Shown one piece after another: positions 23,804 to 35,233 of a stretch of 64,000 nucleotides of DNA. The notes below the pieces were generated by a model. The model was not told where the DNA came from. It saw only the letters and a list, made by a program, of their open reading frames with translations, and made no database searches. Each line of letters opens with the position of its first letter. Positions within the stretch are counted from its first letter, which is position 1. The stretch comes from Ambrosia x helenae (taxonomy: Eukaryota > Streptophyta > Magnoliopsida > Asterales > Asteraceae). The DNA is taken from contig CM061224.1 of the NCBI GenBank assembly GCA_030844895.1, positions 72,610,567-72,674,566 of the forward strand, in the 5' to 3' direction. The position numbers were made by a program, and so were the translations under genes.

Positions 23804-24224
23804 TTGTTTATATTGACAAAAAAATATTTTTACATGTTTCAGGTATTGCTTGGTGCTACACATAGGACATTGGAACTAGTCTTAATTAATCAATATTCCA
23901 TTTCATGTTGTATTGTTTATTTCAACAGTTCTATATGACAATTGTAAATCAATTATATATTTTTTAATTTATTTTAGTTCATGAGCTATTTAACAATTAT
24001 CCACTTTATGTGCCTTGATAATTCAGCCATCGACTTAGAGGTTACAGATTGATATAGAGTCGTGCTTATAAGAAATTAAATCATTAGATGCATATGTACT
24101 AGAATATAACTAAGAACCCATATTTTCATGCATGCATATTTCATTTGAAATGGGATTTCATGGAGGGGCACCTTCACTTTTATGTTTGCAAAGTCTTTTC
24201 TTTTAAGTGTCATGATATATTGAA
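23804..24224. other. AT-rich intergenic sequence
   Basis: No gene or terminal repeat seen. It separates two Helitron families. Confidence 0.4.
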
Positions 24225-24609
24225 TCTATATTAAGTAAAAGACACTTAAATAGTGTCTTAATATTTTATTTATTTTTTTATTTAAATAATATCTTATTAT
24301 TGTATTATTAGAGAAATGAATGGTTGTGAAATTTATGATAGGTTTTATAGAGTATTAAAATGTTTAGATCGACAGAATATTCTTCGTTATTATTGGCCCA
24401 CGTAATTGAAGATTATTGCCTCGCGTAATTGGCCCACCTATTTAAAGAAAATTGCTAACGTAATTGAAGATTATTCGCCCACGTAATTGACAAAAATTGC
24501 TAGATAGCAGTACGACATTTATTATCGCTAGTAATATTAATTTTAATGTCCGTCAAACCTATAATGACACGAGCGTCCCGTAGCGAAGCGCGGGTAACTA
24601 AAACACTAG
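24225..24609 (+). mobile_element. Short non-autonomous Helitron, family C, 385 bp
   Basis: Starts TCTATATTAAGTAAAAG after an A (24224) and ends in the hairpin CCCGTAGCGAAGCGCGGG, then TAACTAAAACACTAG before a T (24610). Both host bases A and T fit Helitron insertion between A and T. The hairpin differs from family A. It contains AAGATTATTGCC(C/T) repeats (near 24411 and 24465) and no gene. Confidence 0.82.
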
Positions 24610-26084
24610 TTTTTATTAATATTGCGCTTGGCTTGGGCTTACAGGGGCCTAGGCCCACCCTAGTAATGAATTAAATTCCCCAATAATGCGTGCACACATA
24701 CTTTACAACGGGCTATGAGAGAGAATCTTAGATGACTATGATAGGGAGTTGTACTTATGAATACATCTTTAGTTATTTTGTTCAAATTTTCATTTCCAAC
24801 ATAAGATATACGGTAGGTAATTAGATATACCATGTGTGTGGGATCTTTATTTATGACATGATCGACCTTGCTTTTTCTCACTCAATGATTGGATTATTAA
24901 AGGGGTACACAAATGCTTTCATCATCTATATATGTATTACAGTTACATTATGAGAACACACGTATCTTATATTGTCATTCACATATCGTTGCTAATCACA
25001 ACTCGTTACTTTTTTTTTGTCATCCATGTTAGCTAGTTGTCACACGAGGTTGCGTCTTACTTCATGCCCTCAACTTGCATATTTTGTTTAATACATGCAT
25101 CCCCACATATTTTGTTCGTACAATTGTAGAAGATGGGTTTACTATTTTGTTAAAATAATAATAAAATTATATATAATAATGATGGTCTCGTTATTCGTAC
25201 GAAATATAAAGTACAATGTCGTTTACAAAATTAAATAAATAAAATAAGATATAAAAAAAATGTACTAAATCTTCATTCAGGCATATGTCTTTGGAGATCC
25301 TCAACTGTATGTCGTTTGCAAAATTAAATCAATAAAACAAGATACAAATAAAATGTACCAAATCTTCAATCAGGCATATGTCTTTGGAGATCATCAACCG
25401 TATCGATCGTCTCGTTCGAACGCTCTGTTGCAAGAATATGAAAACCAAAATGTTGATAATTTTGGTTGAGGCACGTGTTTTAAACGCTTCACTTAAAACA
25501 GATTTCGTGCCTACTCTCAGACTGTATGTTTCCCAGGGTACAACAACCAATACAGTATGGGTACTGTCGGAGATAGCACACAACCCCAATTGCATCTTAA
25601 ATAAAACGAGAAAATGATTGATCAAAGAATTATTGGGAGTTCTCTAGAGAGAAAGTAAAGAACTTTAAAGAATTGATTTTCTATGGTGTATCTTTCAATC
25701 AATTCTTAACTTGGTATTTATACATGAAAAAAAGTTGAAACGCTCAATTCTCCATAAACCCATCAGTTGAAATATCGCATTAAAGCTTTTAAGAAATTTT
25801 GACCCTACTTAATACTTAATAGTATTCTTATTGTTTTTAAGTTTAAGCTTAAAGTTTCAATTAGTATTTTACTGAAACCTTCAATAAAAAAAATTGTAAG
25901 TTTATAATTTTTTTTATTTTCACACATTTTCCAACAACAAATTCATGAAATGACGTATGCGAATATATAGACCATTTAGAGAAGTAGCTTAAACTATCAT
26001 GTTTACCTTACTGCTTTATTTAGTTTAATAGTATAAACGTTAGATACAAAGCTACCTATGATTGTATCATGATTTATATCTAAA
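24610..26084. other. Intergenic sequence with a 95-bp direct duplication
   Basis: The stretch AATGTAC(T/C)AAATCTTCA-TCAGGCATATGTC is present at 25259 and again at 25352, about 94 bases apart, followed in both by TTTGGAGATC(C/A)TCAAC. Open frames on both strands at 25329-25625 (up to 98 codons) have no recognised domain and overlap each other, so I do not call a gene. Confidence 0.4.
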
Positions 26085-26985
26085 CTAGTTTTTATATCGG
26101 GAACGTCTCAGGTTAAAATATCTAATATGATATAATAAAATATATTATTATTATTATTATTATTATTTTAAACGAATCTCTGCCATAAGTTATCATATTC
26201 AAATATAAAAAAAAACGAATCTCTGCGCCGGGGTATAAATCTAGTGTCATTACAAATGAATTTGGAAGTTTGTAATCGATCATTCTAAAAAAAAAAAACT
26301 AACATGAAATAAGAAAAAAAGTTAATTATTGAAATATCGAACGCATTAGTCTAAGTGTTATATGATGCGTTAAAAAATTCATGGGTATATAGTTCGGGTA
26401 TTTGGGTATGTTGTTTCGGGTAATCGGGTCGCATTAGTCTAAGTGTTATGTGATGCGTTAAAAAATTCATGGTTATATGATCGGGTATATAGTTCGGGCA
26501 TTTGAGTATGTTGTTTCGGGTAATCGGGTCGGGTATCACCTAATCCCAGACCCGACCCAAACCCACAAATTTTTTTTAAAACTAATCCCAAACCCGACAC
26601 AATACCTGTCGGGTTACAAAAATAGTCATTTTTTCTCCGTTTTTTATATAGCACTATGGTACTCGTTGGAAAGATAATAAAACGCTCGTTAATTTGGTGT
26701 AATTTTTTTCTTTAAAAAATCTCGTATATAAAAGATATTAACGTTTAAAAGTTATGGGAGGAAACATGAGGGAAAAAATAGTAAAATTTTAATATTTAGA
26801 TTTAGTAGATTAGATATTAAATAGATTAGGTTAAAGATTATAATAGATTAGGTTAAATCATATTATTCCTTTTTTTTTAATGGTTTACAATTACCACATC
26901 ACATTCTATGTGACATCTCTCAAATGAGAGATTGCATAAGAGTATGACATATAGGATTAATCTCTTTGCAATATATATATATATA
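26085..26985 (-). mobile_element. Non-autonomous Helitron, family A, copy 3 (minus)
   Basis: Reverse orientation. The CTAG end is at 26085-26088 and the 5' end is in the (TA)n at about 26985. The 3' hairpin has decayed to AACCTGAGACGTTCCCGATA on the minus strand. It contains an internal direct duplication of about 92 bp: GTCGCATTAGTCTAAGTG-type sequence at 26343 and 26430. The 5' end is interrupted by the TIR element starting at 26988. Confidence 0.82.
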
Positions 26986-27702
26986 TAGGGGAAAGTTAAT
27001 TTGAGAACACCTATATTTCGTGCGAACCGTGAGAACGGCATCTAAAACCATTCAAATTTAAAATTTCTTTTTACACTTGTCTTTATTACTAAAATACAAT
27101 CCCAAAAACACAATTTACGCGTAAAAATTCAAACGTATACGGAAATAATTTGTTTTTACACATGTGTAAATTTACTGTTTATACATGTGTAAACTGCTTC
27201 ATTTACACATGTGTAAAAAGTTAATTTGAAAGTGTTTTTGCAAGAAAAGATGAATTATTTGGAAAGAAAAATCATCTATTAATGTTGTATTTTGATTATA
27301 ATGAAGCTTGTTGTGACACTCGGCATGTTCGGCTTAAACATATTAGTAACATCTAAGTCTACCTTAGCGAGAAACGTTTATAAACAAACTTAACTGGGTT
27401 AGTTGAGTCGGGTCAAGTCAGGATTGCCCAGGGTACAATGATCTGGAGGATCATTGGGAGTCGTTTTGGTAATACACTAGTACCGGGTTCCGTTGTTGGT
27501 GACATTACATGAACTAATTAAGTATATGTGTAGATTATGGGTCGCGTGGTGGATTATATACATAGATGTGTTTAAATGATGTGTAAATGATTATCTGTGC
27601 TTAAATGTGTTAAATATAGACTAAGGATGCATGCTTATGTGTTAAGATGTGTTAGAATGCGTTAAACACGACAAACTGGAAAACTAGTTAAGAAGGGGCT
27701 CT

Positions 27703-27873
27703 GGTTCGACCACTTCGAGTGGTCGAAGGAGAGGAAAATTGTCTGGTTCGACCCATGCAAGTGGGCGAACCAGGGAAGTGGAGTCGAAGAATTCCCTTCG
27801 ACCTGGACAAGTCTCATTCGACCCTGTGAAAGGGGCGAAGGAGACCACCTTCGACCAATCAATTGGTGCGAAG
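27703..27873 (+). promoter_or_regulatory. Array of TTCGACC...GGTCGAA dyads upstream of the TATA box
   Basis: Four successive inverted-repeat modules: TTCGACCACTT/GAGTGGTCGAA, TTCGACCCATG/AAGTGGGCGAA, TTCGACC...GGGGCGAA (the long one) and TTCGACCAATC/AATTGGTGCGAA. The last ends ten bases before TATAAATA. Repeated in the 3' LTR at 35626-35796. Position and symmetry suggest a binding site array; no factor can be named. Confidence 0.55.
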
Positions 27874-27882
27874 GAGGATCAG

Positions 27883-27890
27883 TATAAATA
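27883..27890 (+). promoter_or_regulatory. TATA box of the 5' LTR
   Basis: TATAAATA, with the matching site at 35804-35811 in the 3' LTR. Transcription would start about 30 bases downstream near 27920. Confidence 0.7.
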
Positions 27891-29157
27891 CCAACCTTAG
27901 TCATTTTTCATCATTTCACAAACCCTAACCGTCCCAAAACGCTCTCAAACGATCTTAAACACTAAGGAAGGAGTTTTGCTCTTCTTTTTCATAATCTAAC
28001 CTATCTACAACATCTAAACAAGAATCCAAGGTGTGTTCATAATCCTAAATCTTTTTGAAGCATTTTAATTCGTTTTCATCTAACCTTAATTGTCCAGATC
28101 TGTTCTAAGGGTGTTTTTATGATCAAAAACCTTTTAAACATCTTTCTAAAACAAAACCCTATCATTTAACATGAGTTTTCATAATAAATAACATGTGTTA
28201 ATTGAGTATTATGTGGTGTAATGTGTTATTCAATGCTTTGCTGCTTTATCTATGTTAGAGACATGATGTAGGATTGCTTTTAATGCTGATTGATTGTTGT
28301 TTAGGGTTAGAATCGATGGATGATGATATCATGTGTAAATTGGGGATTTTGACGAATCTAGACGTAACATGTGGTGTTTATAATCAATAGAACCCATAGG
28401 GATGATCGGATGATCGACAAACTGAGTATTTTAAGTCAAACATGAGTCGATTTCAAAAGTTTCCAAATTGGGTAAAGATTTCATGCATGAAAGTGACGTT
28501 TCCATAATTTTTACCATTTTGGGAAAGGGCTGAAACGGATATGGTTTGGGGCAAAATCAGTGGGGTTTTGTTAGGATAACATAATCATGATTGACTGCTG
28601 TGATTGGTGATGTTTCGAGTCGTTTTGAATGTGTTTTAAGCGTTTTTAGGCAAAATAGAACAACAGGGGCGAACCTGGCGTCCTTCGACCAGTCGAAGGT
28701 GCGAAGGAGGAATCCCAGGGTCGAACCAGGCTTTTCAGTGGGCGAACGTGGCAAAACGTGCGAAGGAAGCATCAAACGGTCGAACGAGAGGTAAAACGGG
28801 CGAAGGAGAGTAAAAAGGTGCGAAGGAGGCCTTAAACTGACTGGTTCGACCGTTCTGATGCAGAAATGAGATTTTTGATACAAACTAAGTGTTTTATGCT
28901 TGAACCTTGCGTGTAATCTATGTGTACTTGATTAGTTAGGGTAATGGGTCACCAACGGGATGTCGGGTCGGTCTAGTGTGTCGGTTAAACATTTAAACAC
29001 GTTTTAAAACATACTCGGTTATGATCTGGACAATCGGGGGCTAGATAACCTTATGGTTATTAGTCGGAACACTTATGTGAACATTTTGATAGATCTCCGG
29101 TAGAGGGATTATCAAGGGCTAAACATCTTTACTTATATTTGAAGAACGCTATCTAAG

Positions 29158-29630
29158 GTGAGTTCACGGCCCCACTTTTACTGCTTTAACTTTTGGGGGA
29201 GAAAACATGCGCTAAACGGTTTTGGTAACATATGTCATACTATGGTTTTAACTTTATATTGCTATACGATCTTTTGGAAAGTCCCGGGGAAACCATGAAT
29301 GTGCGGGTCTGCACAACGGGGGAAATGTGGATAGATCTATTGGGCGTGACCTGCCCCACTCGTCGGCTTGGAGGGCCGGGCGGTGCATGTTGTCTCGAAC
29401 AGGTACATTGGTATCATGCTGAACATACGGGCTGCTTAAACATGCTGAAACATTGCTAAACGTGTCTAGTAATGGTTTCCAATCGTAGTAGTAATGAAAC
29501 ATACGCCTAGCTAGCGTACTTGGTAACATTGATATAGTATGGACATGGTAACACTTTGGTAACATTTTTGAACAAACCTGTGAACTCACCAGCATTATAT
29601 GTTGACATCTTTTTGGCATGTTTTTCTCAG
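29158..29630 (+). promoter_or_regulatory. Putative leader intron inside the LTR
   Basis: CTAAG/GTGAGTTC donor at 29158 and TTTTTCTCAG/GTCGC acceptor at 29629-29630, 473 nt, inside the presumed transcribed part of the LTR. The 3' LTR has the same pair at 37081-37554. Three diverged LTRs in this window keep a GTGAGTT donor and an AG/GT acceptor in the same order. Splicing itself is inferred. Confidence 0.45.
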
Positions 29631-29899
29631 GTCGCTAAGGTAGCAATGAATGGAACTAGGCGCACGGTCTGCATTGGCGTCTAGATTTTAGTGCACGTTT
29701 TGTAATAAGTGTCTTGGATCCTTGGGAACACTGTTTGTAGAGATTAAATTCTTTAAATGCTTCCGCTGGTTAAATTAATGGTTATGGTTGTTTACGTTTT
29801 TCATATAGAGTTGTTTATTGTGATCGTTGACTTGGATCCTGGTTTGTCATGCGCCTCGCGGTAAGACCCCGCAAGTGGTAATTTGAGGGTGTGACAGAT

Positions 29900-29911
29900 T
29901 GGTATCAGAGC
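29900..29911 (+). promoter_or_regulatory. Primer binding site, initiator tRNA-Met
   Basis: TGGTATCAGAGC begins three bases after the LTR end, the standard site complementary to the 3' end of plant initiator tRNA-Met. It primes minus-strand DNA synthesis. Confidence 0.9.
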
Positions 29912-30417
29912 CAGGTTTATAGTGAACTAGGACTGCATGTAGAGTCTGGTCTATAGCCGAGTCGCACACACTAGACGGTCACATACTTTGGGTCTATTAA
30001 TGGGGTATGTACTAACGTTGTCGGGGTGTCCTTACATCATCATCATGCTTCTCTGTTACATCATCCGTTTTTATTTGGGTTCTTACCTACTCTTGTCTTC
30101 TTCTTCTGGATTGAAGGAGGAGGGGTTGATTTGTTGGTTCTTGCACACACATGCCTTCTTACACTTGCACCTATTGCCACATAGGCGACAATGTTCGGTG
30201 ACTGGGGTCTAGATTAGGGGTACATCGGGAGGACCATGTAGAGCAGTTTATCATTTCGGGTGCACACGAAATAATAAACTGGGATGCATGAAAATCCCGA
30301 CGGACTTCGAGTTTGGATGTATGGTCCTGAATTTGTTCCTAGGTTAACTCTTGTAAATTCCTAGTGATTGACACTGGAAGTGAATCTGAATCTCTCAATT
30401 TCTTGGTTTGTTAGATC
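29912..30417 (+). other. 5' leader of the Ty3 element
   Basis: About 500 bases between the primer site and the gag start. No supported gene; probably untranslated leader with packaging signals. Confidence 0.6.
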
Positions 30418-31770
30418 ATGTCCGGTGCTCGCGGTGGTGGACGTCGTGGTGGAGGCGGTGGCCGTGCTGGCGGCGGTGGTCGTGCCGGAGGCGGTGGTCG
30501 TGGGAACATCAACATGACCCAAGCTGAGCTGAACAACTTGCTCCAGCAGCAAGTGAACATGGCTATGGCTAATTTCCAGGCCGGGATTAATGCCATGGGT
30601 GGTGAGTTGATTTCTGTCGACCTTGCCTCATTTTTGGGTTTCGTGTCCTTTCGTTTGTGTTTTACTCATGTACCGTGTTTCAGGTGTTGGTGCCAATCCA
30701 CCCCCACCTCAGTGCTCTTATAAGAAGTTTAGGGACTGTCAGCCCCATAACTTCGCTGGAACTGAGGGAGCGGTGGGACTGCTCCGATGGCTAGAGAAGG
30801 TGGAATCTGTGTTTGTCATGTGTAACTGTCCTGCTGAGGACCGAGTGAAGTATGCTACTGCGACATTTGAGGGGCCTGCATTGTCGTGGTGGAATGCTAC
30901 CACTCAGAACGTGGGGTTGGGAGAGGCTATTGCTATGCCTTGGGCGGAGTTTGTGCAGCTTTTGAGAGGTGAGTACTGTCCGAGGGAGGAGATACAGAAG
31001 TTGGAGCATGAGGTCTGGAGTTACAAGATGGTTGGGTCGGAGATTGAGAAATATACTGTGAGGAGGAACGAGCTGGCGGTGTTGTGTCCTGACTTACACA
31101 CACCCGAGTACAGGAGGATCGAGCACTATGTGTCTGGACTAGTGCCCGAGATTGCTGGGTTGGTAGCTGCTGGGAATCTTCCCACTATTGCTGAAGTTGT
31201 CCGATCAGCTCATCGGATGACTAACCTGAAGGTGGCGGAAGGCGTTTTGCCACCCAAGGGTACTACTGTGAAGGCTGCTGAGGGGAACAAGAGGAAGTGG
31301 GAGAGTGTGGGGAAGAGTGTGGTGCCAGCTCAGCCGGCGAAGAAGTTTGATACGTCTGGGTCTTCTTCTGGGGCGAAGACGGGTGGGTATGTCGGGAAGC
31401 ATCCCAAGTGCAACAAGTGTGGTTTCCATCATTCGGGGAGTTGTGACAGGGCTCGTTGTCATCGGTGCCATCAGTTGGGGCACCATGCTAAGGATTGCAA
31501 GGTGGCGCTCACCCCAACTCAGACTCCTGCGGCTGCTCCTGCTCCTGCTGCTCAGGGGACTCAGGGGAGGCAGGGGTGCTATAACTGCGGTGACACGGGG
31601 CATTTCAAGCGCGATTGTCCCAAACTGAAACAGGGCGATAATGGGAGGGGCGGGAACGGTAACGGGAACAATGGCGGCGGAGGCAGGACTGCACGTGCTT
31701 TCGTCATTGGATCTGCAGAGGCTAGGCAGGATCCAGACACAGTTACCGGTACGTTCCTTCTTAATGGTCG
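30418..31770 (+). CDS. gag: Gag of the Ty3 chromovirus, spliced
   Basis: ATG at 30418 gives MSGARGGGRRGGGGGRAGGG, a Gly/Arg-rich head, then NMTQAELNNLLQQQVNMAMA. The frame is interrupted by an 82-nt intron (30602-30683) with GTGAGT donor and TTTCAG acceptor; after joining, the frame runs on into PPPPQCSYKKFRDCQPHNF and the retrotransposon gag domain (FAGTEGAVGLLRWLEKVE... SWWNA...). Two CCHC knuckles follow: CHRCHQLGHHAKDC (31457-31498) and CYNCGDTGHFKRDC (31577-31618), with a further CNKCGFHHSGSC before them. The product forms the particle and binds RNA. It continues without stop into protease, so gag and pol are one polyprotein. The end given here is an approximate domain border. An alternative unspliced start (30623) would lack the Gly/Arg head. 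Confidence 0.85.
30602..30683 (+). other. Short intron in gag
   Basis: ATGGGTG/GTGAGTTG donor and CGTGTTTCAG/GTGTTGG acceptor, T-rich before the acceptor. Removing 82 nt shifts from frame 1 to frame 2, exactly what is required to join the N-terminal piece to the rest of gag. 82 nt is within the range of plant introns. Confidence 0.7.
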
Positions 31771-34700
31771 CTATGTTTCTGTTTTGTTTGATTCTGGTGC
31801 CGATAAGAGTTTCGTATCTTTGGATATTAGTCGATTGCTAGATATAGTACCCACACCTTTAGAGGCTAAGTACTTAATAGAATTGGCTGATGGTAAGAAA
31901 ATCATAGCGACACACACCCTTAGGGAATGTCGTTTGGAACTGTCGGGTTTGTCTTTCCCCATTGACCTTATGCCGGTACCTCTGGGTAGTTTTGATGTCG
32001 TGGTTGGCATGGATTGGTTATCATTGTATCGTGCGGAGATCGTTTGTTTTGACAAGGTCATTCGGATCCCTCTCCCTGATGGAGAGATTCTTTCGGTTCG
32101 TGGCGAGAAAAGCGGTGCTCCGCTGAGTATCATTTCTAGCATGAAAGCCCGTAAGTATCTTCGGAAGGGCTGTACGGCCGTTCTGGCACTTGTTAACGTT
32201 TCTTCTGACGATGAGAAGAAGATCGAGGATATTCCGGTGGTTCGTGACTTTTCTGATGTGTTTCCTGATGATTTACCTGGTCTTCCTCCTCATCGTCAGG
32301 TTGAGTTTGGTATTGATCTCACTCCGGGCGCAGCTCCTATTGCCCGAGCCCCGTATCGTCTTGCACCTCCCGAGATGCAAGAGTTGTCCAGCCAGTTGCA
32401 GGAACTCTTGGAAAAGGGTTTCATCCGACCGAGTTCTTCCCCGTGGGGAGCTCCTATTTTGTTTGTGAAGAAGAAGGACGGAAGTCTTCGTATGTGTATT
32501 GATTATCGTGAGCTGAACAAAGTGACCATCAAGAATCGTTATCCTCTTCCTCGCATTGATGATCTCTTTGACCAGCTTCAGGGCTCCAGCTATTATTCAA
32601 AGATTGATTTGCGGTCCGGTTATCACCAGTTGCGCGTCAGGGAAGCCGACATTCAGAAGACTGCTTTTCGCACTCGTTATGGCCATTTTGAGTTCTTGGT
32701 CATGCCTTTTGGTCTCACTAACGCACCTGCGGTGTTCATGGATTTGATGAACCGCGTTTGCAAGCCTTACCTTGATAAGTTCGTCATCGTGTTTATTGAC
32801 GACATTTTGATCTATTCCAAGAACAAGGCGGATCACGAGGAACATCTGCGGTTGGTCTTGGAACTTTTGAGACAAGAGAGCAGTTGTATGCTAAGTTCTC
32901 AAAGTGTGATTTTTGGTTGCGTGAAGTTCAATTCCTAGGACATGTGGTGAATGAACTGGGAATTCATGTCGATCCGGCTAAGATCGAAGCTATTAAAGAC
33001 TGGGAAGCACCAAAGACGCCATCTGAGGTGCGGCAATTCCTAGGTCTTGCGGGTTACTATCGTCGTTTCATTGAGGGATTTTCGAAGATCGCTCAACCCC
33101 TCACTGCTCTTACCCAGAAGGACCGAAAGTTCGACTGGAATGAACCACAAGAATCAGCATTTCAGATGCTGAAGCTTAAACTTTGTTCTGCACCTATCTT
33201 ATCCCTTCCTGAGGGTACGGATGACTTTGTTGTGTACTGTGATGCTTCTATTCGGGGTCTTGGTTGCGTGTTGATGCAGCGCGGGAAGGTTATTGCTTAT
33301 GCTTCTCGTCAACTCAAAGTTCATGAGAAGAACTACACTACTCATGACTTGGAACTGGGTGCAGTGGTCTTTGCGTTGAAAATCTGGAGACATTACTTGT
33401 ACGGTACCAAGTGTGAAGTATATACCGATCACAAGAGTCTTCAGCATATTTTCGACCAGAAGGTGTTGAACATGCGGCAGCGTCGCTGGGTTGAACTCCT
33501 GAACGATTATGATTGTGCCATTAAGTATCATCCTGGCAAGGCAAACGTTGTGGCGGACGCCTTGAGCAGGAAGGAGTCTGTTAACCCTCGCCGTGTTCGA
33601 GCCTTACAGCTCACCATTCATTCGTCGTTGCCTGACCGAATCCGTTCTGCACAGTTAGAAGCCTTGAAGGAGGAAAACCTTAAGGCTGAAACGATGCACA
33701 GTGCTGACAAGCATCTTGAGCTCAGGACTGATGGATTGCACTATTTTGCGGGGCGTGTTTGGGTCCCATTGTTCGGGGGATTGCGCGAGCTTGTTCTGGA
33801 TGAAGCTCACAAGTCCCGGTATTCTATTCACCCTGGCTCCGATAAGATGTATCAGGATTTGAAGATACTTTATTGGTGGCCGAACATGAAAGCTGACATA
33901 GCTTCTTATGTCAGCAAATGTTTGACTTGTGCTAAAGTCAAGGTGGAGTATCAGAGGCCGTCCGGTCTCCTGCAACAACCAGAGGTTCCGGAATGGAAGT
34001 GGGAACGAATCACGATGGATTTTGTCACCAAGCTGCCAAGGTCACCTAGTGGTTATGACATGATTTGGGTGATTGTTGACCGGCTGACAAAATCGGCCCG
34101 TTTTATACCTATTAAGGAAACCGATGGACTCGAGCGGTTAGCTCGACTTTACCTTAAGGAGGTGGTTGCTCGGCACGGGGTGCCTGTTTCTATTATCTCT
34201 GATCGTGATTCTCGTTTCGCTTCGCGTTTCTGGAAGGCTCTGCACAAGGCTTTGGGTACTCAGTTGGATATGAGTACGGCTTATCATCCGCAAACTGATG
34301 GACAGAGTGAGAGGACGATTCAAACCTTGGAAGACATGCTTCGGGCATGTGTTATCGATTTTGGCAAAAGTTGGGAGATCCACCTACCGTTAGTGGAGTT
34401 CTCCTACAACAACAGCTATCACTCTAGCATCAAGGCAGCTCCGTTCGAGGCTCTTTACGGACGGAAATGCCGATCACCACTTTGTTGGGCCGAGGTGGGC
34501 GAGAGCCAGCTCACTGGTCCGGAACTCGTGTACGAAACTTCGGAGAAAATCGTACAGATCCGTCAACGTTTGGCTGCGGCACGAGATCGTCAGAAGAGTT
34601 ATGCCGATCGCCGTCGAAAACCTTTAGAGTTCCAGGTTGGGGACAAGGTACTTTTGAAAGTTTCACCCTGGAAGGGCGTCATACGCTTTGGAAAGCGTGG

Positions 34701-35097
34701 CAAGCTTAACCCTCGTTATGTCGGACCGTTCGCGATCCTGGATCGGATTGGACCGGTGGCATATAGACTTGACTTACCGGCGGAGCTCGGTAGTGTGCAC
34801 AACGTCTTCCATGTGTCTAACTTGAAGAAGTGTTTGGCTGATGAATCTCTCATTGTGCCACTGGAAGAGATCAAGGTTGATGATCGTCTTCGCATTGTGG
34901 AGGAACCTGTCGAGATTCTCGACTACAAGATTCGTAGCCTTCGTCGGAGTAAAATCCGCATCGTTAAAGTCCGTTGGAACTCTAACCGTGGACCCGAGTT
35001 CACATGGGAACGAGAGGATCAGATGAAATCTAAGTATCCTCATCTCTTTCCGAAGCGCGCATTTGAATCAAGGCATGTTACTACTGAAGCGGAATGA
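31771..35097 (+). pseudogene. pol: Pol polyprotein of the Ty3 chromovirus (one frameshift)
   Basis: Protease: LFDSGADKSF, active-site DSG at 31790-31798. Reverse transcriptase: KKKDGSLRMCIDYRELN (from about 32470) and the catalytic FIDDILIYSK, IDD at 32795-32803. RNase H: VYCDASIRGLG, catalytic Asp codon at 33241, then TDHKSLQHIF and ADALSRKE. Integrase: HHCC zinc region (HPGSDKMYQDL ... CLTCAKVK, 33808-33930), catalytic Asp residues in ITMDFV (about 34018) and SDRDSRF (about 34200), Glu in DGQSERTIQ (about 34310). Chromodomain: from EEPVEILDYK to FTWEREDQMKSKYP (34896-35040). Stop TGA 35095-35097. Two extra bases in GAGAGCAG near 32878 shift the frame right after the RT core; all else is open. 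The shift may be a real mutation or a sequencing error. The machinery copies element RNA into DNA and inserts it, the chromodomain guiding it to heterochromatin. Confidence 0.93.
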
Positions 35098-35115
35098 ATC
35101 TCGGGTCGAGATTCC

Positions 35116-35139
35116 TTTCAACGTGGGGATGATGTGACA
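35116..35139 (+). repeat. Duplicated polypurine/LTR-start sequence (outer copy)
   Basis: A 24-base sequence starting TTTCAACGTGGGGATGA and continuing TGTGACA is present here and again at 35217-35240, an offset of 101 bases; upstream bases (TCGGG(T/A)CGA) are also similar. The second copy contains the true start of the 3' LTR. Confidence 0.85.
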
Positions 35140-35216
35140 TCCGGTAAGTTTCTTTTTGTTCGGTTCTTTTCGTTTCTTTCTTTTTGGGCTTTGCGCAATT
35201 TTCGGGACGAAAATTC

Positions 35217-35233
35217 TTTCAACGTGGGGATGA
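35217..35233 (+). promoter_or_regulatory. Polypurine tract before the 3' LTR
   Basis: GTGGGGATGA directly precedes TGTGACAC at 35234. It would prime plus-strand synthesis. Confidence 0.75.

Larger units (their letters stand above)
27312..29896 (+). repeat. 5' LTR of the Ty3 chromovirus
   Basis: TG...CA ends with the short inverted repeat TGTGACA / TGTGACA-type border. Carries a dyad array, a TATA box and a pair of splice-like signals (separate entries). Short minus-strand frames such as 27662-27904 recur in both LTRs only because the LTRs are copies; they are not genes. Confidence 0.96.

Noticed and set aside
25329..25625. Overlapping 98- and 79-codon frames on opposite strands
   Set aside because: Mutually overlapping, no domain, within a duplicated non-coding stretch.
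27662..28883. Minus-strand frames of 80 and 108 codons, repeated at 35583 and 36480
   Set aside because: They recur only because the two LTRs are copies; the first one translates the dyad array.
29900..29911. Possible tRNA gene at TGGTATCAGAGC
   Set aside because: Only the 12-base primer site is present; no cloverleaf. The same holds for 51587-51598.
30411..32875. Antisense frames across gag and RT of the Ty3 element
   Set aside because: Shadows of a well-supported sense frame.
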